Under the pieces are notes generated by a model, which worked only from the letters and a program-made list of their open reading frames with translations, was not told the origin of the DNA and searched no databases. Below are positions 46,823 through 55,670 of a stretch of DNA of 64,000 bases, piece after piece. The stretch spans positions 1 to 64,000 of the forward strand of contig JAGKWX010000003.1 in the NCBI GenBank assembly GCA_021151585.1. The letters are read 5' to 3'. A program made the translations under genes and the position numbers. This stretch comes from Alphaproteobacteria bacterium (GTDB lineage: Bacteria > Pseudomonadota > Gammaproteobacteria > JAGOUN01). Position 1 is the first letter of the stretch, and each line of letters starts with the position of its first letter.

Positions 46823-47296
46823 ATGTTGTGTAATTTAAAAACTAAATTGAGTTCGGCTCTCTTGGTTAAAAATAAATTAACACTTATTCCTATCGTTGTT
46901 GCTGCGTACTTGGTGGGATGTTCTTCGGCGAATGTGCCACAAGTGGGTGCCGTGGCGCCATGTCAAATCCAGTCCAATGGGCAAGTAGAGCGTGCTATAC
47001 GTTCTAGCCTTAAATCTCAGCATTGGGAAATGGATACGTACAATGACCATATGATTCAAGCGCATAAAACGGTTAACCAAATGACCGCGAATATTGATAT
47101 TGCTTATGGTTATCGAGGGTTTAGTATTGAATATGCTGATAGCCAAAATATGCATTACAATGATGAAGAGGATAGCATTGATCCCGTTTATCTAAAATGG
47201 GTCTATAATTTAAAAGGCGCTATTGAAAAAGAATTGCAAAAGCAAGTACAGCTTGACCCTTCCGTCAAATGTTTAGGCAAAGATGTGCCGGCATAG
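46823..47296 (+). CDS. small lipoprotein of unknown function
   Basis: A 157-residue protein with a hydrophobic N-terminal segment and lipobox LVGC (Cys at about residue 33). The mature part has QVERAIRSSLKSQHWEMDTY and GYRGFSIEYADSQNMHYN, reminiscent of small conserved lipoproteins found near outer-membrane genes, but I cannot name it. ATG 46823 is chosen because GAGGGA is nine bases upstream; the earlier ATG at 46814 lies too close to it. It follows tolC by 28 bp and is probably in the same transcript. Confidence 0.75.
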   Translation: MLCNLKTKLSSALLVKNKLTLIPIVVAAYLVGCSSANVPQVGAVAPCQIQSNGQVERAIRSSLKSQHWEMDTYNDHMIQAHKTVNQMTANIDIAYGYRGFSIEYADSQNMHYNDEEDSIDPVYLKWVYNLKGAIEKELQKQVQLDPSVKCLGKDVPA

Positions 47297-47404
47297 AGCT
47301 TTATTGTTTTTTTGATTATTGTTGATATACTCAGTATCCCTACCTCAGTTTTTTTTCAACTTTTTAAGTTTCTATTTTTCATCAAATTATCATTGAGAAT
47401 CCTC

Positions 47405-48901
47405 ATGAATCAACTCGCTATTGTTTATACGCGCGCAAGCGTCGGTATTGATGCGCCGCTTGTTACTGTCGAGGTGCATATTACCTTTGGTATGCCGAAT
47501 TTTTTTATGGTTGGGCTGCCTGAGGCCGCTGTTAAAGAAAGTCGTGATCGCATACGCAGCGCATTAATTAGTAATAATTTTGAATTACCTACTAGACGAA
47601 TTACAGTTAATTTAGCGCCTGCCGACTTACCCAAGGAGGGCGGTCGTTTTGATTTGCCAATTGCTTTGGGAATATTGTTAGCATCACAGCAAATTAAGAT
47701 AGATAACATCGGTGACTATGAATTTGTTGGCGAACTAGGATTGACTGGTGAATTAAGAAAAATCCGTGGTGCGCTTCCTATCGCGATACAAACTAAAGAG
47801 GCGCAAAGAATATTGATTTTGCCTCAGCATAATGACTCTGAAGTTTCATTGGTTGATAACGTTCATTATGTCGCCAATAATCTTTCAGAAGTCTGCGAAG
47901 GATTGCAAAATCCTCAATTGTTTAAACGCGCGAGTGCTCAGGTCATAAACGCAGAAACTCATTTTTCTATGGATTGGTCAGATATCAAAGGTCAGGCGCA
48001 TGCAAAGCGAGCTTTGCTTATTGCCGCCGCCGGTGGGCACCATGTCTTATTGAAAGGCCCGCCTGGCACAGGAAAAACTATGCTTGCTGAACGATTAGCG
48101 ACAATCTTGCCAGCGCCTACTGAAAAAGAACGACTAGAAATTGGCTGTTTGCGATCTTTATATTGTCAGAATGATTCATCGGAAGGGTGGTGGCATCGTC
48201 CATTTCGTAGCCCTCATCATAATGCCTCAACACCAGCACTTGTTGGTGGTGGTAATCCACCTAAACCGGGCGAAATTTCTTTGGCACACAATGGTGTGTT
48301 ATTTTTAGATGAATTGCCGGAATTTCAGCGATCAGTGTTGGAAGCATTGCGCCAGCCTATAGAGTCTGGGCGTGTCACTATTTCTCGAGCTAAACAACAA
48401 TTAACTTTTCCTGCAAAATTTCAATTAGTAGCGGCGATGAATCCTTGTCCTTGCGGTTATTATGGCGATAAAGATTATTCTTGTCGTTGTTCGCCACAAC
48501 AAATCACACGATATCAGCATAAATTGTCTGGACCTTTGTTGGATCGCATAGATTTACATGTCGATGTGCCCCGTGTTGCTTATCATGAATTACAAAAAAC
48601 GGAGGAAAAAATTATAAGATCGGAGGAGATTCGCGCTCAAGTTATGCGAGCACATGCGATACAATATCATAGGCAGGCGTATCTGAATGCTCGTTTATCT
48701 TCAAAAGATATTGATCGGCATGCGCAGCTATCTGCTTCGGTCGAATTATTTTTTTTAACTGCATGTGAGCGATTAAAATTATCTATGCGCTCAGCGAAAA
48801 AAATTCTTAAAATTGCTCGCACTATTGCCGATTTAGAAGAACAAAATATGCTAGAAAAACATCATGTTATGGAGGCGTTGAGCTTTAGGCCGGATGTATA
48901 A
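47405..48901 (+). CDS. comM: ComM/YifB-family Mg-chelatase-like AAA+ ATPase
   Basis: A 498-residue hexameric helicase-like ATPase that promotes branch migration during natural transformation. N-terminal ChlI-like domain (VYTRASVGIDAPLVTVEVHI), Walker A LKGPPGTGKTMLAERLA near residue 215, FRSPHHNASTPALVGGG, the Walker B region GVLFLDELPEF, and a zinc-binding NPCPCGYYGDKDYSCRC. The frame opens at 47312, but MNQLAIVYTRAS at 47405 matches the family. Confidence 0.95.
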   Translation: MNQLAIVYTRASVGIDAPLVTVEVHITFGMPNFFMVGLPEAAVKESRDRIRSALISNNFELPTRRITVNLAPADLPKEGGRFDLPIALGILLASQQIKIDNIGDYEFVGELGLTGELRKIRGALPIAIQTKEAQRILILPQHNDSEVSLVDNVHYVANNLSEVCEGLQNPQLFKRASAQVINAETHFSMDWSDIKGQAHAKRALLIAAAGGHHVLLKGPPGTGKTMLAERLATILPAPTEKERLEIGCLRSLYCQNDSSEGWWHRPFRSPHHNASTPALVGGGNPPKPGEISLAHNGVLFLDELPEFQRSVLEALRQPIESGRVTISRAKQQLTFPAKFQLVAAMNPCPCGYYGDKDYSCRCSPQQITRYQHKLSGPLLDRIDLHVDVPRVAYHELQKTEEKIIRSEEIRAQVMRAHAIQYHRQAYLNARLSSKDIDRHAQLSASVELFFLTACERLKLSMRSAKKILKIARTIADLEEQNMLEKHHVMEALSFRPDV

Positions 48902-48933
48902 TACATGCTTTAATTCATAACATGGCGTTAGGT

Positions 48934-49383
48934 TCAATTTTTAGGTGCTAGCTTTGTAAGTTCAATGTGTTGCACTTTAGATATTCCGGCATTAATAATT
49001 GCAATGTAATGATGAGTCCAAAAATCAATTGCGCCACCGCCGTCATTGTTTTGATTGGCATAATCTATTTGGCTCTCTATTGATTGGTGCTTTATCTTGG
49101 CTTCTGGAAATAGACCGCTATTAACGATACAAAGCGTAATCTCTGGCAACAAATTACTGCTATATTTTATTGTTTTGCAAGTATCGTAAATTTTCGAGAT
49201 AAAACTTTCTTGATCTACTGCGCTATCGCATATTGAGCGCAATGTGCGTGCTTGCATAAAATTGCTATATGGCGCTGTAATATATTTCATAAAAGCAAAA
49301 GGTGATTTTTTGAACTTTTCTGATTTTCTAATGTAGTCATTGGTAATTGTTGATATTTCATTTTTAAGTTCTTGCAAGTTCAT
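48934..49383 (-). CDS. 149-residue protein of unknown function
   Basis: I do not recognise it. The sequence is soluble and helical, with no signal peptide: MNLQELKNEISTITNDYIRK, then KSPFAFMKYITAPYSNFMQA, and near the end GGGAIDFWTHHYIAI. An RBS-like AGAGGTG precedes the ATG. It is transcribed divergently from a LysR regulator across a 158-bp spacer with an inverted repeat, a common arrangement for a regulated target. Confidence 0.6.
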   Translation of the reverse strand: MNLQELKNEISTITNDYIRKSEKFKKSPFAFMKYITAPYSNFMQARTLRSICDSAVDQESFISKIYDTCKTIKYSSNLLPEITLCIVNSGLFPEAKIKHQSIESQIDYANQNNDGGGAIDFWTHHYIAIINAGISKVQHIELTKLAPKN

Positions 49384-49403
49384 AGCGCACCTCTTGTTCG
49401 GAT

Positions 49404-49454
49404 CTAGATGTGGCGGTTTGTGCTCATTATCCGGGCTTAATATGCCGCATCTAG
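49404..49454. promoter_or_regulatory. inverted repeat in the LysR divergent spacer
   Basis: CTAGATGTGGCG (49404-49415) and TGCCGCATCTAG (49443-49454) pair at 10 of 12 positions with a 27-bp loop. It could be a hairpin in the leader of the 149-residue gene or an operator for the divergent regulator. Confidence 0.4.
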
Positions 49455-49541
49455 GATGGTTGTTTTTTATATTTACATTATAGACAAGAAGATATATATT
49501 TAAATTTTATAATATAAATAAATATTATTTGAAAAACTTAT

Positions 49542-50414
49542 ATGAAAATCACATTACGACAATTACAGCTTTTTGTGGCGGTAGTTGAGACAGAAAGTTT
49601 GACTCAGGCCGCTGCGCGAGTTTCGGTTTCGCAGCCGGCAGCAAGCCTGGCTCTCGTCACATTGGAGAAGCAAATTGGGCGTCAGCTTTTTGACAGGGTT
49701 GGTAAACGGCTCGCACTTAATGAAAATGGTGCTCAGTTCTATCCCAAAGCCAGCGCGGCTATAGAAGAGGCTGAAAAAGCAGAGAGAGTGTTTAGTGATA
49801 AGAAACACGCTCCTCGAGGTGTTATTCGTGTAGGCATGAGCATGACGATTGGTGATTATATTGCGCCAACTTATTTAGCAAAATTTATGAGTCAATATCC
49901 TGATGTACACATTGTGCAAACAGTTGCTAATAGTGAGGCTATTGTACATGCGCTTGAAAAATTTCAACTAGATATTGGTTTTATCGAGGCAGAATGCGCT
50001 TCGGAGTCATTAGAGCAAACTTTGTGGGGCTCAGATGATATGGTGATTTTTTCTGCGCCTTCCCATGCATTGGCGCAGAAAACAACGCTTACCACAGCGG
50101 ATGTAGAAGCCGCCTGCTGGGTGATGCGCGAGCGTGGTTCTGGAACAAGAGCGCTACTGGAGAAGCATCTTCGGCCAGCGCATGTTTATGCGGAAGTGGG
50201 TAGTACCACAGCGTTAAAAAATATTGTGTGCTATGGTCAGGTCATTGGTTGTATTTCTCAAGCTGCTTTACAGCAGGAGCTAGAAAATAAGCAGCTTGTA
50301 AAATTGCAGGTGCATGGGCTGACACTTAAAAGAAATCTTTACCGTGTGATACATCGTGAAAAGCACCTTAGCGATGTGTTGCGTTTGTTTATAAAGATAT
50401 TAGAAACACAATAA
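49542..50414 (+). CDS. LysR family transcriptional regulator
   Basis: A 290-residue regulator with an N-terminal winged helix-turn-helix (LRQLQLFVAVVETESLTQAA, then VSQPAASLALVTLEKQIGRQ) and a periplasmic-binding-like effector domain starting near residue 92 (RGVIRVGMSMTIGDYIAPTYL). It resembles the YeiE/CysB-like branch, but the effector is unknown. Divergent from the 149-residue gene. Confidence 0.92.
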   Translation: MKITLRQLQLFVAVVETESLTQAAARVSVSQPAASLALVTLEKQIGRQLFDRVGKRLALNENGAQFYPKASAAIEEAEKAERVFSDKKHAPRGVIRVGMSMTIGDYIAPTYLAKFMSQYPDVHIVQTVANSEAIVHALEKFQLDIGFIEAECASESLEQTLWGSDDMVIFSAPSHALAQKTTLTTADVEAACWVMRERGSGTRALLEKHLRPAHVYAEVGSTTALKNIVCYGQVIGCISQAALQQELENKQLVKLQVHGLTLKRNLYRVIHREKHLSDVLRLFIKILETQ

Positions 50415-50481
50415 ATTACATGAAAATCATCAGTCAAACGGGTAAAATGGCTTTATTATTTTTGTTACAAATGGTTTGATT

Positions 50482-50994
50482 ATGGCAATTTTGCCGATTT
50501 TAACGTATCCCGATCCGCGTTTGCGTAAAAAAGCACAGCCAGTTACCTTGTTTGACCAAGGGCTTGCTCGGTTAATTGATGATTTATTTGAAACGATGTA
50601 TGACGACAATGGTGTTGGTTTGGCGGCTACGCAAGTGAATATTCAGTTGCAGGTGTTGACCGCTGATCCGATGGACAACGACGAGCGTCAACCCTTTTAC
50701 TTAATTAACCCAGAAATTATCGCGCGATCAGGGGTTATAGACTCACCAGAGGGTTGTTTATCCGTCCCTGGGGCTTATGACAAAGTAAAGCGCGCGCAGC
50801 GTATTACGGTGCGTGCACTTGATAAAGACGGTCAGGTGTTTGAGCGAGAATTCGCAGATTTTCATGCAGCGATTATCCAGCATGAAATAGATCATTTGCA
50901 TGGTATATTGTTTATCGATCATCTTTCATCGATTAAGCGTGATCGTGTAAGAAAGCATTTATTGGCAGCGAATAAGGAAAAAAAGTTCTCATGA
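50482..50994 (+). CDS. def: peptide deformylase
   Basis: A 170-residue metalloenzyme removing the formyl group from nascent proteins. All three motifs are intact: GVGLAATQVNIQ, EGCLSVPG, and the metal-binding QHEIDHLHG. The ATG at 50482 is used; the frame opens two codons earlier at a TTG. The stop overlaps fmt by 4 bp (ATGA). Confidence 0.97.
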   Translation: MAILPILTYPDPRLRKKAQPVTLFDQGLARLIDDLFETMYDDNGVGLAATQVNIQLQVLTADPMDNDERQPFYLINPEIIARSGVIDSPEGCLSVPGAYDKVKRAQRITVRALDKDGQVFEREFADFHAAIIQHEIDHLHGILFIDHLSSIKRDRVRKHLLAANKEKKFS

Positions 50995-51908
50995 AAATTA
51001 TTTTTGCAGGTACGCCAGATGTTGCGACTGTACCTTTGCAGGCCTTGTTGCGTTCCAATCATGAGGTTGTTGCAGTTTATACCCAACCAGATCGGCCTGC
51101 CGGTCGTGGGAAAAAAATGGTTGCGAGCCCAGTGAAAACATTGGCACTAGCTTATGATATTCCTGTTGAGCAGCCTGAAAATTTTAAATCTGAAGACGCG
51201 CGTGCGACATTACACTCTTATCAGGCTGATATTATGGTGGTGATGGCTTATGGGTTGTTATTGCCAACATCTATTTTAGAAGCGCCTAAATATGGTTGTA
51301 TTAATATCCATGTATCTTTATTACCGCGTTGGCGAGGCGCCGCTCCTGTGCAACACGCCATTTTGTCAGGAGATCAAGAAACGGGTGTGACTATTATGCA
51401 AATGGATAAGGGTTTAGATACTGGCGCGATTCTCAAACAACAAACGTGTGCTATCGATAAGCATGATACCAGTGAAAGCATTTATGAAAAATTAAATACG
51501 ATTGCCCCAGAACTGTTATTAACGACATTGATTGATATACAAAGCGCAACGCTAAAATCTATGGTGCAAGATAATACACTCGCCACTTATGCGCATAAGA
51601 TTGAAAAACAAGAAGCTAAAATTTCTTGGCAGGAAACAAGTAGCATGATTGATAGAAAAGTTCGTGCTTATTATCCATCGCCTATCGCTTTTTTCGAATG
51701 GCGTGGAGAATTTGTACGTATTTGGCAAGGGCATGTTGTTTCGCACTTTGGCTCTCAACCTCCTGGTGAAGTGCTTGAGGTGAACAAACAGGGCGTAACG
51801 ATAAAAACGCAAGATGGCGCTTATTGTATTACGCGCTTGCAATTTCCTGGGAAAAACCCGCTGAGTGGGCATGAGATGTTCAACGCCTGGAGGCAAAAAT
51901 CTCATTAA
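50991..51908 (+). CDS. fmt: methionyl-tRNA formyltransferase
   Basis: A 305-residue enzyme that formylates initiator Met-tRNA, the reverse step to peptide deformylase. Motifs: IIFAGTPDVATVPLQALL, TQPDRPAGRGKK, HVSLLPRWRGAAPVQHAI (catalytic Asn/His region), GVTIMQMDKGLDTGAIL. The C-terminal OB-like domain is present. Coupled to def and followed by rsmB: the classic def-fmt-rsmB order. Confidence 0.97.
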   Translation: MKIIFAGTPDVATVPLQALLRSNHEVVAVYTQPDRPAGRGKKMVASPVKTLALAYDIPVEQPENFKSEDARATLHSYQADIMVVMAYGLLLPTSILEAPKYGCINIHVSLLPRWRGAAPVQHAILSGDQETGVTIMQMDKGLDTGAILKQQTCAIDKHDTSESIYEKLNTIAPELLLTTLIDIQSATLKSMVQDNTLATYAHKIEKQEAKISWQETSSMIDRKVRAYYPSPIAFFEWRGEFVRIWQGHVVSHFGSQPPGEVLEVNKQGVTIKTQDGAYCITRLQFPGKNPLSGHEMFNAWRQKSH

Positions 51909-52027
51909 TTTAACAAATGTCGATTTGGTGAGATTTACATGTTACAAAAATAGCTTTTCTCAACTTAGTGAGATAAAATCTTCATTATATTCGTGCTCTC
52001 TTAAGCCCTTCTTTTTTTGTATAAATA

Positions 52028-53239
52028 ATGAACCAACACGCAATAATCGCTAAAATTTTCACTGATGTTTTGCTTCATGGTAAAACGTTGGATGATGCAT
52101 TGATAAAACACAAAGCGACGGATCATCCTTTTGTGAAAGCACATTGTTATGGTCTTTGTCGTTGGTATTTCAAGTTGGATCATATAGCGAAAAAACTTTT
52201 GACTAAGCCGATGAAAGAAAAAGACACAGATATTTATGTGTTGATTTTGTTAGGTTTGCATCAAATATTTCATAGTGACATAAAAGAGCACGCGTTAGTT
52301 TCTGAGACCGTTGAAGCAGCGTTGGTTTTGAAAAAACTATGGGCGAAAGCTGTAGTGAATGCTTGTTTGCGCCGTGCTTTACGTGAAAAATCTGAATTAC
52401 AATCTATTGAGCATTATGCGCATCCACAATGGATGATTGATCATGTCAAGAAATCCTGGCCCAGTGATTGGCAAAATATTTTGCAAGCAAATAATCATCA
52501 AGCGCCGATGGCGTTGCGCGTTAACAAGCATGGTGAGCAAGCTTGTGTTTACTTAGAAGCGCCGTTACCCGTGAATGATATTGCTGGTTTTATAGAAGGA
52601 ACGGTTTCCGTGCAGGACGAGGCATCGCAATACGTTGCGCCATTATTACAACTCAAGCCTGGTGATAAAGTATTAGATGCCTGCGCTGCGCCTGGCGGTA
52701 AAACAGGGCATATGCTAGAAATAGAGCCAAATATTGAATTGACAGCCACGGATATTAGCGAGTCACGTTTAGAAAAAGTAAAAGAAAACTTACAGCGATT
52801 GCGTCTCGATAAAAATGTAACCTTTAAAGTGGTTGATGCGGTCAAGTCACATTGGCCGCCTGAGAGTTTTGATAAGATTTTAATAGATGCGCCATGTTCT
52901 GGTACAGGAGTTATTCGTCGGCATCCAGATATTAAATTATTGCGTCGTCAAAGTGATATAAAAAATTTTGCAAAACAACAATTGGAAATATTGAATACGC
53001 TTTGGTTGTCTTTAAAAAAAGACGGAAAATTAGTATATACAACTTGTTCGATCATGCCAGAAGAAAACGAACATGTCATTCACGATTTTTTAAATACGCA
53101 TGCTGACGCGAAAGTTGAGAAAATTCATGTGCCTATCGGTTTAGCACAACAATATGGCTGGCAGTGTTTTCCTCGAATTCATCGCCATGATGGTTTTTAT
53201 TATTGCTTACTTACAAAGAGTGGCAGCGAGCTTGCATAA
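52028..53239 (+). CDS. rsmB: 16S rRNA (cytosine(967)-C5)-methyltransferase
   Basis: A 403-residue enzyme. The N-terminal NusB-like RNA-binding domain (about residues 1-130, with YVLILLGLHQIFHSDIKEHA) is followed by the methyltransferase: VLDACAAPGGKTGHMLE, DAPCSGTGVIRRHPDIK and TTCSIMPEENE, containing the two conserved cysteines. No clear Shine-Dalgarno precedes the ATG. Its 3' end overlaps the next, opposite-strand gene by 29 bp. Confidence 0.95.
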   Translation: MNQHAIIAKIFTDVLLHGKTLDDALIKHKATDHPFVKAHCYGLCRWYFKLDHIAKKLLTKPMKEKDTDIYVLILLGLHQIFHSDIKEHALVSETVEAALVLKKLWAKAVVNACLRRALREKSELQSIEHYAHPQWMIDHVKKSWPSDWQNILQANNHQAPMALRVNKHGEQACVYLEAPLPVNDIAGFIEGTVSVQDEASQYVAPLLQLKPGDKVLDACAAPGGKTGHMLEIEPNIELTATDISESRLEKVKENLQRLRLDKNVTFKVVDAVKSHWPPESFDKILIDAPCSGTGVIRRHPDIKLLRRQSDIKNFAKQQLEILNTLWLSLKKDGKLVYTTCSIMPEENEHVIHDFLNTHADAKVEKIHVPIGLAQQYGWQCFPRIHRHDGFYYCLLTKSGSELA

Positions 53240-53975
53240 TTCTCGCGCTTAAATCGCTAGGAGAATAGACTAATTGCTTTGCCTCAGCTTGTGAAATTTT
53301 TTCCGGTGACGCCATATACATAACATCTTCAGGAGAGAACTGACAGAGCAATGGTTTTTGTTTCTCGTCAGTGCTGATACTCACTTCACAGGCGCCAGAC
53401 TTTAATCCTAAAATATTATATTCCGTTTTTTGCGCCCCAGTAGTTGTGTGAAAAATTCCTTCTTTACAATCTTGGCTTAAGCTGGTGAGATATTTCGCCA
53501 TTTCTGTTTGCCCGCTTTTTGCTGTGCTGTTTAATGGTGTTGTGCTAGGTGTTGTTACTACTGTTGGTGTGTATAACTGCGGCAGTGTTGTCGTTTCTCG
53601 GTACGCACAGTTAATATCATTCGGTAAAATTTTACCTGTGATAGTTATGATTAATGAATGATGATCAATGATCGCTGTCGGCGAGCACGGCACAAAACTT
53701 TGATTGGGCGCCACCATTTTTACTGGAATAATTTGGTAATGATCGCCTTGAATTTGAAAGGTTTGCAGATTCTGACCGGCATGTAAATATATTGACACTG
53801 GTGTTTTGATGCCTGAATCAATATCATCAATAATTAACATCAAATTACCATCAGAGGAATCGGGTGGTAAATGTGCAGCAATTTGTATAGTTTGTGTGGC
53901 GTAAGCAACATTAACTAGAGAGAATAAAATAAGTAAATTATGTGCAATAAAGCGTTTTAATTTGAGCGGTCTCAT
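53211..53975 (-). CDS. exported protein of unknown function
   Basis: A 254-residue protein with an N-terminal Sec signal (basic start, hydrophobic LLILFSLVNVAYA, cleavage near AYA-TQ), a beta-rich first half, a Thr/Pro/Ser-rich linker (TPTVVTTPSTTPLNSTAKSG) and a Cys-containing C-terminal part. I do not recognise the family. Its start overlaps the apaH stop by 4 bp (ATGA), so it is the last gene of an rsmA-apaH transcript and probably acts in the periplasm. Confidence 0.7.
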   Translation of the reverse strand: MRPLKLKRFIAHNLLILFSLVNVAYATQTIQIAAHLPPDSSDGNLMLIIDDIDSGIKTPVSIYLHAGQNLQTFQIQGDHYQIIPVKMVAPNQSFVPCSPTAIIDHHSLIITITGKILPNDINCAYRETTTLPQLYTPTVVTTPSTTPLNSTAKSGQTEMAKYLTSLSQDCKEGIFHTTTGAQKTEYNILGLKSGACEVSISTDEKQKPLLCQFSPEDVMYMASPEKISQAEAKQLVYSPSDLSARIMQARCHSL

Positions 53976-54802
53976 TTAAATACTCTCTTTTGTCGACTTG
54001 GCACTTCAAAAATTTGTAAATCTTCTAATCGCATCGCGCGTAATGATCGTCCCCATACACATCCGGTATCAAGAGAAAAAACATTGTAATCACCAAATAT
54101 TTTGCCTTCTAATGTCGCCCAATGTCCAAAAATAATTTTTTGATTTTTGGTTTTTCGGTCTGGATGTGCAAACCAAGGCATTAAGCCATTGCTTTGTGTG
54201 CCTAATTCACCTTTTTCTGTTAGTGCCATAACGCCATTTATATCGCAATAACGGATACGCGTAAAAACGTTTACTAGTGTTCGTAATCTTGATAGGCTGG
54301 TTAAATCGTCGCGCCAAACGTTATCTTGATTGCTGTACATTGATTTCAGAAACTCTTGATACGAATCTGAGCGTAACATAGCCTCAATTTCATGAGCGTA
54401 AGAGCGTACTTCGTTCATATTCCATAGAGGCAAAACGCCCGCATGGACCATGATAAATTCTAGCTGCGTATCCTCAACCAATATAGGTTGGTGACGTAAC
54501 CAATGGCATAATTCTTCACCGTCTTCTGCATCAAGAATGGCTTGTAATGTATCTTTGCTGGCAATTGCATTGCCATGTACCCATGAAGCTAGTAAATGTA
54601 AATCATGATTGCCTAAAACAATTTGATTTTTATTATCAAGGGCTTTTATAAAGCGTAAGGTTTCTAAAGACTTGGGGCCGCGATTGATTAAATCACCCGC
54701 AATCCATAATCGATCTTTTGTTGGCGTAAAATCAATTTTTTCTAACAAATCTTGAAATTCGTCAAAACAACCTTGTATATCGCCTATTGCGTAGGTAGCC
54801 AT
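53972..54802 (-). CDS. apaH: bis(5'-nucleosyl)-tetraphosphatase (symmetrical)
   Basis: A 276-residue metallophosphatase that splits Ap4A and removes Np4-type RNA caps. Motifs: YAIGDIQGCFDEFQDLL, WIAGDLINRGPKSLETLRFI, VLGNHDLHLLA, VHAGVLPLW, and IFGHWATLEG. It follows rsmA by 7 bp; apaG, usually between them, is absent. Confidence 0.96.
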   Translation of the reverse strand: MATYAIGDIQGCFDEFQDLLEKIDFTPTKDRLWIAGDLINRGPKSLETLRFIKALDNKNQIVLGNHDLHLLASWVHGNAIASKDTLQAILDAEDGEELCHWLRHQPILVEDTQLEFIMVHAGVLPLWNMNEVRSYAHEIEAMLRSDSYQEFLKSMYSNQDNVWRDDLTSLSRLRTLVNVFTRIRYCDINGVMALTEKGELGTQSNGLMPWFAHPDRKTKNQKIIFGHWATLEGKIFGDYNVFSLDTGCVWGRSLRAMRLEDLQIFEVPSRQKRVFK

Positions 54803-54809
54803 GTTTTTC

Positions 54810-55565
54810 CTAAATCTTTGTAACTAATAAAACAAAATCATCGACGCTTAAGTTTTCTGCGCGCTTTTGTGGATCAATACCCACTTCTTGCCATTGTTGA
54901 TCGGTAATTATATTTTTTAAATTATTACGTAATGTTTTTCGGCGTTGCGCAAAAGCTGATTTTACTAATTCTTCTAAGCGCTCTTCTTGTTGCAAGTTTA
55001 GCGGTCGAGTTTTTTTTGGAATCAAGCGCAACAAAGCTGAATCCACTTTCGGTGCAGGATCAAACACACCCGGGGGAATTAAAAATAATCGTTGCACATC
55101 GCAAAAGTATTGTAACATAACACTTAGTCTTCCATACGTTTTGCTATTCGGTGCTGCGACAATTCGGTCTACCACCTCGCGTTGTAACATAACGTGCATA
55201 TCTTGAATATAACTAGTATAGCGCATTAAATGAAATAATAAGGGTGTCGAAATGTTATAAGGTAAATTACCGACTAAGCGAAAGCTAGGGGCGATTTTTG
55301 CAAAATCAAAACTTAAAGCATCGGCATGATGTAAAGTAAAGCGTTCGTTATCAATCATCTGTGGTAATATTTCTATCAAATCATGATCAATTTCTATCGC
55401 ATCCAGGCGGCAGCCTGATTCTAATAGTGGGCGGGTAATCGCCGCGTGCCCCGGTCCGATTTCTGCGATAATATCTGTTGATTTTGGCCTAATATTGGAC
55501 ACAATTTTGCTGATCATGGCTTTATCATGCAGAAAATTTTGACCGAAACGCTTTTTTGCTAACAT
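54810..55565 (-). CDS. rsmA: 16S rRNA adenine-N6,N6-dimethyltransferase (KsgA)
   Basis: A 251-residue enzyme dimethylating A1518/A1519 of 16S rRNA. Motifs: KKRFGQNFLHDKAMISKIV, the SAM site IAEIGPGHAAITRPLL, FRLVGNLPYNISTPLLFHL with the catalytic NLPY, and VMLQREVVDRIVA. ATG 55565 is used; a TTG at 55577 is open upstream. First gene of rsmA-apaH. Confidence 0.96.
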   Translation of the reverse strand: MLAKKRFGQNFLHDKAMISKIVSNIRPKSTDIIAEIGPGHAAITRPLLESGCRLDAIEIDHDLIEILPQMIDNERFTLHHADALSFDFAKIAPSFRLVGNLPYNISTPLLFHLMRYTSYIQDMHVMLQREVVDRIVAAPNSKTYGRLSVMLQYFCDVQRLFLIPPGVFDPAPKVDSALLRLIPKKTRPLNLQQEERLEELVKSAFAQRRKTLRNNLKNIITDQQWQEVGIDPQKRAENLSVDDFVLLVTKI

Positions 55566-55670
55566 AGAAAAACTCAAGTCTGTACTACTAGACTAGTGTA
55601 GATTACAATGGTTATATATTAATTCATTGGCACAGATTTTGTAAGAATCTGATAGTAAGATATACTTAAA

